A DNA stretch of 23,818 nucleotides, taken from positions 1 through 23,818 of the IMG/VR virus record IMGVR_UViG_3300000405_002088; one strand, written 5' to 3'. A program made the position numbers and the translations under genes. Numbering within the stretch: the stretch's first letter is position 1; every line of letters starts with the position of its first letter. Under the pieces are notes generated by a model. The model searched no databases. It was not told the origin of the DNA and saw nothing but the letters and a program-made list of their open reading frames with translations. Shown piece by piece: positions 1-7,241 of the stretch. This stretch comes from a virus.

Positions 1-1552
<1,552 letters not shown>

Positions 1553-1581
<29 letters not shown>

Positions 1582-1720
1582 GGTGCTGAATATAGAGTGC
1601 TTTTTCGGTTTCATCGTCGCCGGATATTTCCGGCGCCTGCTGCAGAACGTCGTTTACCACCTGCTCAGCCAGCATTCGGAGAAGCTGGCCCCAGGCAGTA
1701 GGATTTTTAATTGCGAGCAT
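1553..1720 (-). CDS. Small hypothetical protein upstream of the recombinase
   Basis: A 55-residue ORF beginning MLAIKNPTAWGQLL and ending SSDLRTL. It is preceded by a purine-rich GGGGGAGA ribosome site and starts 11 bases upstream of the stop of the gene before it; it ends inside the recombinase coding region. That chain of overlaps matches the rest of this operon and is the main reason to call it. The sequence looks helical and acidic in its second half. I recognise no family. Its place next to the recombinase would suit an excision or directionality factor, but nothing in the sequence shows that. Confidence 0.6.
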
Positions 1721-2063
1721 CCATTCTCCCCCTGTCGATAATGTTCGCGCTGTAGTCGCTCAGGCACAGACGTCTAGCTTCGCAGTTCGGGCTATTGCGG
1801 CGCACGTCTCCGGCATCATCGCAGGTGAGGATGTCTGCCAACGGCACGCCACGGAAGAGACCGGCCGGCTCGTTATCCAGCTCCACCCAGGCGAATCGCT
1901 CGCCGTTGCCCAGGTGCTGACGAATGACCGACACATAGCCCGCCAGCACGCCATCGTCAGGCGTGTTGAACGTAATGCGGTCGAGGGCCTGGGGTGGCTG
2001 CATCACGAAGTCGCGCGGCTTGCTGGCGGGGGCGATCACATCAAATTTCACAGGTGCATTCAT
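1707..2063 (-). CDS. Hypothetical early protein (118 aa)
   Basis: A 118-residue protein starting MNAPVKFDVIAP. ATG 2063 is chosen because it follows a strong AAGGAGAAGAAGC ribosome site and overlaps the stop of the upstream 48-residue gene (ATGA type); a longer reading from 2096 has no such support. The protein has three scattered cysteines near the C-terminus (TCDD, NCEARRLC) but no clear metal motif. No family recognised. It sits between the replication initiator and the recombinase in the early operon. Confidence 0.75.
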   Translation of the reverse strand: MNAPVKFDVIAPASKPRDFVMQPPQALDRITFNTPDDGVLAGYVSVIRQHLGNGERFAWVELDNEPAGLFRGVPLADILTCDDAGDVRRNSPNCEARRLCLSDYSANIIDRGRMDARN

Positions 2064-2206
2064 TGCTTCTTCTCCTTGGTGGCCGTTACAGAACACACAC
2101 CAAAGCGATCGACGGCGGCGGCGATCACGTCGCAGCTATGGGCTGCGATGGCGGTGTATGAATGGCGTGCGCTGGCGGTGCGCACGACGACACGAAACGC
2201 GGTCAT
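2060..2206 (-). CDS. Small hypothetical protein after the replication gene (48 aa)
   Basis: A 48-residue ORF (MTAFRVVVRTASARHSYTAI start). Its ATG overlaps the TGA of the replication gene as ATGA, and its own TGA overlaps the ATG of the next gene, so it exactly fills the gap between two confident genes. The N-terminal half looks like a short beta-rich unit (FRVVVRT, HSYTAIAAHS) followed by a helix (DVIAAAVDRFG). Function unknown. Confidence 0.7.
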   Translation of the reverse strand: MTAFRVVVRTASARHSYTAIAAHSCDVIAAAVDRFGVCSVTATKEKKQ

Positions 2207-4254
2207 GGGGCGTTCCCTTTCGTTGGGTTGGTATCAATCGGAGGTTCGGTCACATCGAGGCGGCCGGCACGCCAGTCGGCCACCTGGCGCGGCGTGCCGT
2301 AACGCGGTGACTTGTCCGGCAGCGGCACCATGCGCGGCCAGGGGCATGCCTTGATGGCGTCCCATGAGGCCAGGGCCTGGCGCTGTTCGTCGGCCGTCAT
2401 GGCCGGTGCTGGCCACGCTGGCATGTCATCCACCACCGGCCGGGGCCAGGGGCATGCGCCCAGGGCGAGCCAGGCATGATCGATCTGCGCGGCCTGGTCC
2501 GGCTGGAACATGACCGGTGCCGGCGCGGTCTTCGGTTCGAAGGACGCATCGGTCGCAAAGGCAGGCGCGGCGGGCTGCGTACAGTTATTTACACGAGTCC
2601 AAGGGAACCCCGAACCCGCCGATGAGCGAGCGTCGTTCCCTTGAACTGGCGTCCATGTATGCCGAACGGATTTAAAAACCACACCGGCCATCTGGCGGCA
2701 TTGCACGCCATAAGGCATGACACGCTCGCACTCTTCATAGCGCCCGGTGACCGTCTTGGTTTCTTTGGCCAGGGTGACCATCAGATCGTCGCGCTTCACG
2801 ATGGCGCCGCCTTGGGCACGCAAATAGCTCGCCCAGCATGCGCGCTTCTCGCCCTCGACCTTTTGTACGGCATCCCAGGCGGCGGCCATCGCCGGCGGCG
2901 CCTCTTGCACCATGTCGGCCGGAACACGGCGCAGCTCGCGCCAGACGCTCACAGGAGCGCCGCCCCACTGCTGGAACTGCCGAATGCCCCAGCGGGCGGC
3001 CCAGGCTTCTACACGAGCCGATGGCGTCAGCTCATAATCACCGGCCGTATCAGTGGTCACCACGTAGCCTTCTTTGGTCTTGTGGTCGGCCACGCCGTCA
3101 ATGTTCTTGGCCACATACTTGGCGATGTAGCCGGCGGCGCTGCCCTTCGACCAATCAATGCGCTTCACGTCGAGCCGGCGCTTGAATGCACCCGGCTCGC
3201 CACGGTCCACGCGCCAGGCGTAACGCTTCATCACGCGGATAGCGCGGCCGGCCACGTCCTTGACGTGTGGCGTGGTGTAGCCCGGCAGAGCGCGCACGAA
3301 CACCAGCATGTGCCAGTGCGGGCATCCATCGTGGTGCGGCTCAGCAATGCGGAAGCCGTACAGGCCGATGCCGCGCCGTGCCAGCGCCGAGCGCGCCAGG
3401 GCCGTCATCTTGCCCAGGTATTTGTTAGCCGTGCGCGGATCTGAGCCGTCATATTTCGGATTGGGCTTGCCGCTATGTAGGGTTGCGTGAAAGCGGGACG
3501 GGCAAGACCACGTGAGGAACAGGCCCTCGTCCTTGCACTCGCGCGCAATGGTTTCAAAGCCGTTGATGCGCAGCATGAGCTCACCCCGCCGAATAGTTTT
3601 ATTCGCGGTGGTCTTCTCGGCCAGCTCCGCGATGCTGAATTCCTGCCCAGCTTCGTTGCGCACCATCGTTGCTTCTAGGGCCGCTGCATTGCGCTTGTTC
3701 TGCGCCAGGCGCGACAGCACCGCATCATTGCTGGCATAGGGCTCGCCGTGATAGTGGACATAGCCTAAGCGGATATTGCCGCCCTCGAAGGCACGGCCGA
3801 CCACCTTGCGCAGCTGGCGGCGCCACCAGCGTGGGTCCACTACCCGCGCGATGATGGCGCGCAGGTCATCGTCGTCCACCTCGGGCACTTCAATGCCGTA
3901 ATCGCTGCATTCCTGCTCGATGATGTCGCGGGCGTGCGTGTCGGAAATCGCCTTCCAAAGCATCTTCTTGACGTTCTCGGCGGCCTTCTCGGCAGTGGCG
4001 CAGATTTCCGCATCATCCTGTGAAAGATCAATCCCGGCCGGCACGTAGTGCGCGGCGAAGTCACGCACGAAATCGAGTGCGACCGGCTCGAAGATCCGGC
4101 GCCAGTGCCATACCGACATGAGCTCAAGCGCCTGGCTGACAACACGGCCGCGCCACTTCAGTGGGATGCGTTCCAGTTCGCTGGCAAACTGAGGCGAATC
4201 GAGAAAAGCCTTGTGCTGGCGTCGCGTCTTCGCGTCGACTTTTCTATACTGCAT
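2203..4254 (-). CDS. A: Phage replication initiator gpA (HUH endonuclease)
   Basis: A P2 gpA-type rolling-circle initiator (683 residues; P2 gpA is about 760). It nicks the phage origin and stays covalently linked to the 5' end through tyrosine. The HUH metal motif is visible as CPHWHMLVFV (His313 and His315), followed by the paired catalytic tyrosines in GYIAKYVAKN (Tyr376 and Tyr380), the same four-residue spacing as P2 gpA. I chose ATG 4254 (MQYRKVDAK), preceded by GAAAGAG and overlapping the previous gene by 11 bases; ATG 4296 would add 14 residues but lacks a ribosome site. The C-terminal 130 residues are proline- and alanine-rich and hold a repeated ACPWPR motif. It is the central gene of the early operon; the origin is expected within or near the gene but I could not locate it. 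Confidence 0.93.
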   Translation of the reverse strand: MQYRKVDAKTRRQHKAFLDSPQFASELERIPLKWRGRVVSQALELMSVWHWRRIFEPVALDFVRDFAAHYVPAGIDLSQDDAEICATAEKAAENVKKMLWKAISDTHARDIIEQECSDYGIEVPEVDDDDLRAIIARVVDPRWWRRQLRKVVGRAFEGGNIRLGYVHYHGEPYASNDAVLSRLAQNKRNAAALEATMVRNEAGQEFSIAELAEKTTANKTIRRGELMLRINGFETIARECKDEGLFLTWSCPSRFHATLHSGKPNPKYDGSDPRTANKYLGKMTALARSALARRGIGLYGFRIAEPHHDGCPHWHMLVFVRALPGYTTPHVKDVAGRAIRVMKRYAWRVDRGEPGAFKRRLDVKRIDWSKGSAAGYIAKYVAKNIDGVADHKTKEGYVVTTDTAGDYELTPSARVEAWAARWGIRQFQQWGGAPVSVWRELRRVPADMVQEAPPAMAAAWDAVQKVEGEKRACWASYLRAQGGAIVKRDDLMVTLAKETKTVTGRYEECERVMPYGVQCRQMAGVVFKSVRHTWTPVQGNDARSSAGSGFPWTRVNNCTQPAAPAFATDASFEPKTAPAPVMFQPDQAAQIDHAWLALGACPWPRPVVDDMPAWPAPAMTADEQRQALASWDAIKACPWPRMVPLPDKSPRYGTPRQVADWRAGRLDVTEPPIDTNPTKGNAP

Positions 4255-4597
4255 TGAGGACTCTTTCGTAGGTCGAGATTGCGCGCAGCACGGCATGGCG
4301 CATGGCCAGACGTTCGGCTTCGGTAAAGGAGTGAATGGGGGATTCCCAGCGGTCCGCCGAGAGTCCTGCCAAGGCCAGGATGTGCCTGCGCACTGGTCTG
4401 GCAGTGGCCGCCCAGGAATAGGCGACGCCGATCTGATGGTTTGGCCGCTTGCGTGAGCGCAGCAGCATCATGGCCTTTTCCAGCTCGGCTTTTGCAGCCT
4501 CATCACCCGGTGGTGTCGGCACCTGTGCCGCACGCTCGCGCAGCAGATCTGTGACGGGCCGAAAGGACGCGTGATCCTTGATACGGGCGCAACGCAT
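4244..4597 (-). CDS. Hypothetical early protein (117 aa)
   Basis: A 117-residue, mostly helical, arginine-rich protein beginning MRCARIKDHASFRPV. The frame is open upstream to 4771, but the region 4600-4913 is better explained by two other overlapping ORFs, so ATG 4597, two bases after the previous stop, is preferred. The 3' end overlaps the gpA start by 11 bases, implying translational coupling. Tryptophan-containing patches (YSWAATARPV, DRWESPI) are present but I recognise no family. Confidence 0.65.
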   Translation of the reverse strand: MRCARIKDHASFRPVTDLLRERAAQVPTPPGDEAAKAELEKAMMLLRSRKRPNHQIGVAYSWAATARPVRRHILALAGLSADRWESPIHSFTEAERLAMRHAVLRAISTYERVLNAV

Positions 4598-4599
4598 GA

Positions 4600-4692
4600 T
4601 CAGCCTTTCACCCAGCCCAACGCCGCCAACATGGCCGGCGCCAGCAGCAGCAATCCAGCAACGAAGTAACTCAGCACGCTGCGCATCACCAT
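4600..4692 (-). CDS. Putative 30-residue membrane peptide
   Basis: This very short ORF starts ATGGTGATG, overlapping the TGA stop of the upstream gene, and ends two bases before the next ATG. The 30 residues are MVMRSVLSYF followed by a hydrophobic run (VAGLLLLAPAMLAALGW) and a basic end (VKG), i.e. one transmembrane helix. GGGGA lies just upstream as a possible ribosome site. Its perfect fit between two neighbours and its clean hydrophobic helix argue that it is real, but short ORFs like this can arise by chance. Function unknown; small phage membrane peptides often affect lysis, exclusion or host membrane potential. Confidence 0.5.
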   Translation of the reverse strand: MVMRSVLSYFVAGLLLLAPAMLAALGWVKG

Positions 4693-4913
4693 TCCCCAAG
4701 CAGACCATCAATGCGCTGCAGGCGCGCAGCGAGCCGGTTCGAAATGACGTTCTTGCCTTCCCAGATGACATTCCAGCGCACCTCGTCGATGAGCGCAGCT
4801 TTGTGCATCAGCATGCGCTGCGCGCAGCGGAATTCCTTCAGATCCTCATCCATTCGAAGCCTGGTCAAGGTGAGTGCGTTGATGGCTTTTTGCTGATCGA
4901 TAATCGTGGCCAT
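4686..4913 (-). CDS. Hypothetical early protein (75 aa)
   Basis: A 75-residue helical protein (MATIIDQQKAINALTLTRLR start) with charged heptad-like segments and a C-terminal GLLGEW. It has no evident Shine-Dalgarno site; instead its ATG follows, by five bases, the TAA of a 15-codon mini-ORF, which may couple its translation. Its 3' end overlaps the 30-residue membrane peptide ORF. No family recognised. Confidence 0.65.
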   Translation of the reverse strand: MATIIDQQKAINALTLTRLRMDEDLKEFRCAQRMLMHKAALIDEVRWNVIWEGKNVISNRLAARLQRIDGLLGEW

Positions 4914-4938
4914 GATTTTTAAGGGTGAGCGAATCCCG

Positions 4939-4958
4939 CGTGCGCCATAGGGCGCACG
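4939..4958. other. Perfect 8-bp hairpin downstream of ogr
   Basis: CGTGCGCC (4939-4946) and GGCGCACG (4951-4958) form a perfect 8-bp stem with a four-base ATAG loop in the 80-base gap between ogr and the next early gene. Neither side has a clear T run, so it is not a classical terminator. It may attenuate or stabilise the early transcript, and it lies inside a 15-codon mini-ORF. Confidence 0.6.
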
Positions 4959-4992
4959 GCAGGCATTGATTTATCGGGAGTTGGGCGGCCGC

Positions 4993-5253
4993 TTAGACGG
5001 TCGCGAGGTCTAACGTCATCTGGTTCTTGGCAGCCAGAAATGCGCGCGAGGAAATCGGAATGCGCACTTCCGGATTCGGCATGGCCGACATCGATACCGT
5101 ACGCGATACCTCAAGCGTGGCCACGAAGGTATGGCCGCATTCGACGTTCTGGCATTGGTACGTGATTTCTTTCATCATCGACGACATGGTGCGGCTTTTG
5201 GCCGCTCTCACACGATTTTGGCAGTGTGGGCACGGAATGCTGATTACGCGCAT
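4993..5253 (-). CDS. ogr: Ogr/Delta-type zinc-finger late transcription activator
   Basis: An 86-residue member of the Ogr/Delta family, small zinc-binding activators that recruit host RNA polymerase to phage late promoters. The metal ligands are visible as CPHC (residues 8-11) and, after the conserved YQCQNVECGHTF stretch, Cys34 and Cys39, matching P2 Ogr (CPLC and CQNVNC). The start at 5253 follows a strong GAGGGGAAGAAGCC site and overlaps the end of the preceding gene. In P2 ogr lies downstream of D and is read with the late genes; here it sits within the early operon, so late gene activation should follow directly from early promoter firing. Confidence 0.92.
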   Translation of the reverse strand: MRVISIPCPHCQNRVRAAKSRTMSSMMKEITYQCQNVECGHTFVATLEVSRTVSMSAMPNPEVRIPISSRAFLAAKNQMTLDLATV

Positions 5254-5441
5254 GGCTTCTTCCCCTCGACGGCATAGAGCACTCTTGCCTTGCCGGTAAC
5301 ACGCTTTGCACCTTCACGAACCGCTGCGGAAAAAACGAACTCGGCGGCGTCTTCGATTGTCTCGAATCCCTCGCACACCATCAGTCTTTCCAATGCCTCA
5401 ACGAGTGCAGGGCTTATCAGCGTCAGTTCGATATCAGGCAT
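5244..5441 (-). CDS. Hypothetical early protein (65 aa)
   Basis: A 65-residue protein (MPDIELTLISPALVEALERL start). The pattern of a short strand followed by two helices (ALVEALERLMV, TIEDAAEFVFSAAVREG) resembles small ribbon-helix-helix proteins, but no diagnostic residue fixes this. It overlaps both neighbours by a few bases, consistent with coupled translation in the early operon. Function unknown. Confidence 0.7.
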   Translation of the reverse strand: MPDIELTLISPALVEALERLMVCEGFETIEDAAEFVFSAAVREGAKRVTGKARVLYAVEGKKPCA

Positions 5442-5676
5442 TTTGAGGCACTAAAAAGTGGCTCTTGAGCGCCTTGGTTTGCATGTTTTGATTGATTACT
5501 ATGGGTACATCACGAGCAACAACGAACTCAACGGCCATATGCAGCATCATGTCGTGGGCCAAGGTCGCCAAGTTTTCACCCTGCAGTTGGGCGAGCGACT
5601 TCATGAAAGCATAGTTGTCGGCGTTGCAGCGGATCACGATTCGGTGATCGCGGATGTGGCGCGGATCGTCGTACAT
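5434..5676 (-). CDS. Hypothetical early protein, possible RHH fold (80 aa)
   Basis: An 80-residue protein starting MYDDPRHIRDHRIVIRCNAD, preceded by a strong AGGGGGAA ribosome site. RIVIRCNADNYAFMKSLAQ followed by a second helix (LATLAHDMMLHMAVEFV) fits a beta-helix-helix arrangement seen in Arc/MetJ-type regulators, but the match is by pattern only. It lies directly after the first early gene and overlaps the next one. Confidence 0.7.
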   Translation of the reverse strand: MYDDPRHIRDHRIVIRCNADNYAFMKSLAQLQGENLATLAHDMMLHMAVEFVVARDVPIVINQNMQTKALKSHFLVPQNA

Positions 5677-5689
5677 AGGTTCCCCCTGG

Positions 5690-5914
5690 TCAGGCGGTTG
5701 CGGATTGGTGTTCTTTTTCGTAGGCCTGAATACCTTTCAGCACCATGAGGCGGAGAAAGGACGAGCGAGTTCGATGGTCTTGAACCGCATAGGCCGAGAT
5801 TTTTTCCGCCTCGCGAGAATCCAGGCGGGTGGTCACAACCACTGAGGTGACATCTCTGGTGGCTGGAATGTCAGCCTCATTTCCTGGTGGCAACGAAATG
5901 GCAGATGTAGACAT
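5690..5914 (-). CDS. Ribbon-helix-helix-like protein, first early gene
   Basis: A 74-residue protein starting MSTSAISLPPGNEAD. The core TSVVVTTRLDSREAEKISAY and the following helix (RSSFLRLMVLKGIQAYEKEH) look like a CopG/Arc-type ribbon-helix-helix DNA-binding domain. A longer reading from TTG 5980 is rejected because that codon lies in the -35 element of the early promoter and so would not be transcribed. No ribosome site is obvious in the short leader. Being first in the early operon, it stands where P2 has cox, and may regulate the lysis-lysogeny switch or excision; that role is inferred from position only. Confidence 0.75.
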   Translation of the reverse strand: MSTSAISLPPGNEADIPATRDVTSVVVTTRLDSREAEKISAYAVQDHRTRSSFLRLMVLKGIQAYEKEHQSATA

Positions 5915-5931
5915 AGAGTAAAATTTGTATA

Positions 5932-5949
5932 CGTCACTTAGCAATGACG
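5932..5949. repeat. Inverted repeat in early leader, possible operator
   Basis: CGTCA (5932-5936), eight bases, then TGACG (5945-5949). The same CGTCA word recurs at 5975-5979 within the -35 of the early promoter. The repeat lies at about the predicted transcription start and leader of the early operon, so it could be a protein-binding site or a weak hairpin in the mRNA. Confidence 0.4.
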
Positions 5950-5951
5950 GA

Positions 5952-5980
5952 AATATAGTATCTAAAAACATACCCGTCAA
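5952..5980 (-). promoter_or_regulatory. Early promoter (sigma-70 type)
   Basis: On the minus strand TTGACG (5980-5975) and TATATT (5957-5952) are separated by exactly 17 bases, close to the sigma-70 consensus TTGACA/TATAAT. Transcription would start near 5945, about 30 bases ahead of the first early gene, and would read the whole early operon down to the recombinase. The 5' end of the repressor gene is only 12 bases beyond the -35, so repressor and early promoter share the same control region. Confidence 0.8.
5958..5973. promoter_or_regulatory. Candidate repressor operator in early promoter spacer
   Basis: An imperfect palindrome, GTATCT-AAAA-ACATAC, fills the spacer between the -35 and -10 of the early promoter. 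A related GTATAC palindrome lies at 5927-5932. A repressor bound here would block RNA polymerase at the early promoter. Assignment rests on position and symmetry only. Confidence 0.45.
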
Positions 5981-5992
5981 GAGTTTTTCAAT

Positions 5993-6451
5993 ATGGAATT
6001 AAATACATTTGGCGAGCGATTAAAGAGCGAGCGCAATAGGCTTGGCCTTTCGCAAGAAGCATTCGCTGCAGTCGGGGGCGTCAAGAAATTAGCCCAAATT
6101 TCGTACGAACAAGGGAAAACACTTCCTGACATCGGGTTTATGGTGGCGGTGTCGAAGATCGGTGTTGATGTGACTTACGTTATGTTTGGCGTACCTACTC
6201 CTGGAGCTTTGTCGGCTGAGGAGGATCAGTTATTGAGCGGTTTTCGAAAACTTGATCTTATGGGAAAGGTACGAGTGCTAGGTGTCATCGAAGGCGCAGT
6301 TCCTCATGAAAAACCTAAGTCTCGACATATGGTTTCAATCGCCGGAAGTGTTGGCCATCAGGTCAACGGTGACGTCTACGGCACAGTCACCAATGGGGAT
6401 ATCCCCAGCAAGGTGAAAGCCCCTCGCGGGAAGACTGAAAAGAAAAGATAG
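5993..6451 (+). CDS. XRE-family phage repressor with extra C-terminal motif
   Basis: A 152-residue transcriptional repressor, divergent from the early operon. Residues 6-67 form a helix-turn-helix domain of the XRE/Cro-CI type (FGERLKSERNRLGLSQEAFA, then the recognition region KKLAQISYEQGKTLP). A helical linker follows (75-100). There is no S24/LexA peptidase domain, so SOS self-cleavage is not expected. Residues 116-137 carry an unusual tail with repeated [hydrophobic]-x-G-x-V units (IAGSV, VNGDV, NGDI), after which the protein ends in a basic stretch. The same motif opens the next gene's product. AAGAG nine bases upstream may serve as ribosome site. Base composition is AT-richer than the late genes. 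Confidence 0.88.
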   Translation: MELNTFGERLKSERNRLGLSQEAFAAVGGVKKLAQISYEQGKTLPDIGFMVAVSKIGVDVTYVMFGVPTPGALSAEEDQLLSGFRKLDLMGKVRVLGVIEGAVPHEKPKSRHMVSIAGSVGHQVNGDVYGTVTNGDIPSKVKAPRGKTEKKR

Positions 6452-6456
6452 AGGGT

Positions 6457-6500
6457 GCGCAATTCGGCATCGGTCGGGTTGCGCTTTTTTTCGTTTTTTT
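6457..6500 (+). terminator. Rho-independent terminator after the repressor gene
   Basis: GCGCAA (6457-6462) pairs with TTGCGC (6479-6484) across a 16-base loop and is followed by seven Ts and, after CG, seven more. It starts six bases after the repressor stop codon. It should separate the repressor transcript from the membrane-protein gene, unless read-through is used. No convincing promoter for the next gene was found in 6501-6545. Confidence 0.75.
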
Positions 6501-6545
6501 GCGTAACAAGTAGTAGATGTTTAAGCGTTATTTTGTAGGGAAGTA

Positions 6546-7241
6546 ATGGAGCACAAATTGCATATTGCAGGGGACGTCGCCCATCTGGTTAATGGTAACG
6601 TTCATGAGGCGCCGCAACTAAGCAGCGTGGTCACTCTTAATGTGTTGGGTGATAACAAAAAGGTAGAAACTCTTACTCAACTTCAGCGCCGTACCATCGC
6701 CGATCTAATCGATCAACTTTGTGCGAAGACAGGCGAGGAACGTCTAGCGCTGTACCGCATTATTCTGACGGATTTCGGTGCGACCAAAATGAAGTTCATG
6801 CCGCGCGAAAAGTATCCCCAAGTGAAAGCTCAAATCAATCAGTGGCTTGCCGAGGCTAAACAAGGTAATGCACCCTTGGAAAAAGACTCAACTTCAATCC
6901 TCGAAAAAGAATCTAATATCTCGCCACCACAAGAGCCCGCGCCTGTCGCCGTATCCACAACCATCTGTTCTACCTGTGTCGAGAAAGACATTGGGTACAT
7001 GCGCCTAGAGCGAAACACTCGCGGTCTGTGGGTCTTGATCATCCTGCTCGCTACGATATGTGGATGGTCCCTATACAAAATGCCCGCGTCGGCCGCACCG
7101 GAACAGGTTGCAGACAACACGTGTTTTTCGGAAGGCAAGGCATACTCGACCGGTGGCACCATCAGAGTGGACGGCGATCTGATCAAGGAATGCACCTACG
7201 ATGCGACGGCCGGCAAAGTATTTTGGTCGAAGCCACGATAG
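6546..7241 (+). CDS. Membrane protein with repressor-like N-terminal motif, unknown function
   Basis: A 231-residue protein not assigned to a known P2 gene. Residues 7-20 (IAGDVAHLVNGNVH) repeat the motif of the repressor tail. Residues 45-104 are helical, with the order L-Q-x(3)-I...Y-R-I-I...F-G...P-R-E-x-Y...I-N-Q-W-L, resembling the helical C-terminal domain of phage ORF6C/antirepressor-type proteins (pattern match only). A proline-rich linker, a CSTC pair (141-144), one transmembrane helix (about 160-177) and a small C-terminal domain with two cysteines (CFSEGKAYSTGG...KEC...VFWSKP) follow. The positive-inside rule puts the motif in the cytoplasm and the C-terminal domain in the periplasm. 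AGGGAAG precedes the ATG. It occupies the slot P2 uses for int and abuts D tail to tail. An exclusion or lysogeny-control role is possible but unproven. Confidence 0.85.
   Translation: MEHKLHIAGDVAHLVNGNVHEAPQLSSVVTLNVLGDNKKVETLTQLQRRTIADLIDQLCAKTGEERLALYRIILTDFGATKMKFMPREKYPQVKAQINQWLAEAKQGNAPLEKDSTSILEKESNISPPQEPAPVAVSTTICSTCVEKDIGYMRLERNTRGLWVLIILLATICGWSLYKMPASAAPEQVADNTCFSEGKAYSTGGTIRVDGDLIKECTYDATAGKVFWSKPR

Noticed and set aside
2641-3444. 267-codon plus-strand frame opposite gpA
   Set aside because: Covers the HUH and tyrosine motifs of gpA on the other strand, so the minus-strand reading is the gene.
4598-4771. N-terminal extension of the 117-residue early gene up to 4771
   Set aside because: It would overlap two other ORFs on the same strand that join their neighbours by start-stop overlaps; the extension has no ribosome site or pattern.
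5915-5980. Longer version of the first early gene starting at TTG 5980
   Set aside because: The TTG is part of the -35 element; the predicted mRNA starts near 5945, so ATG 5914 is the usable start.
6501-6545. Promoter for the membrane protein gene
   Set aside because: TTGCGT at 6499 has no acceptable -10 at 16-18 bases; nothing convincing seen, so not listed.
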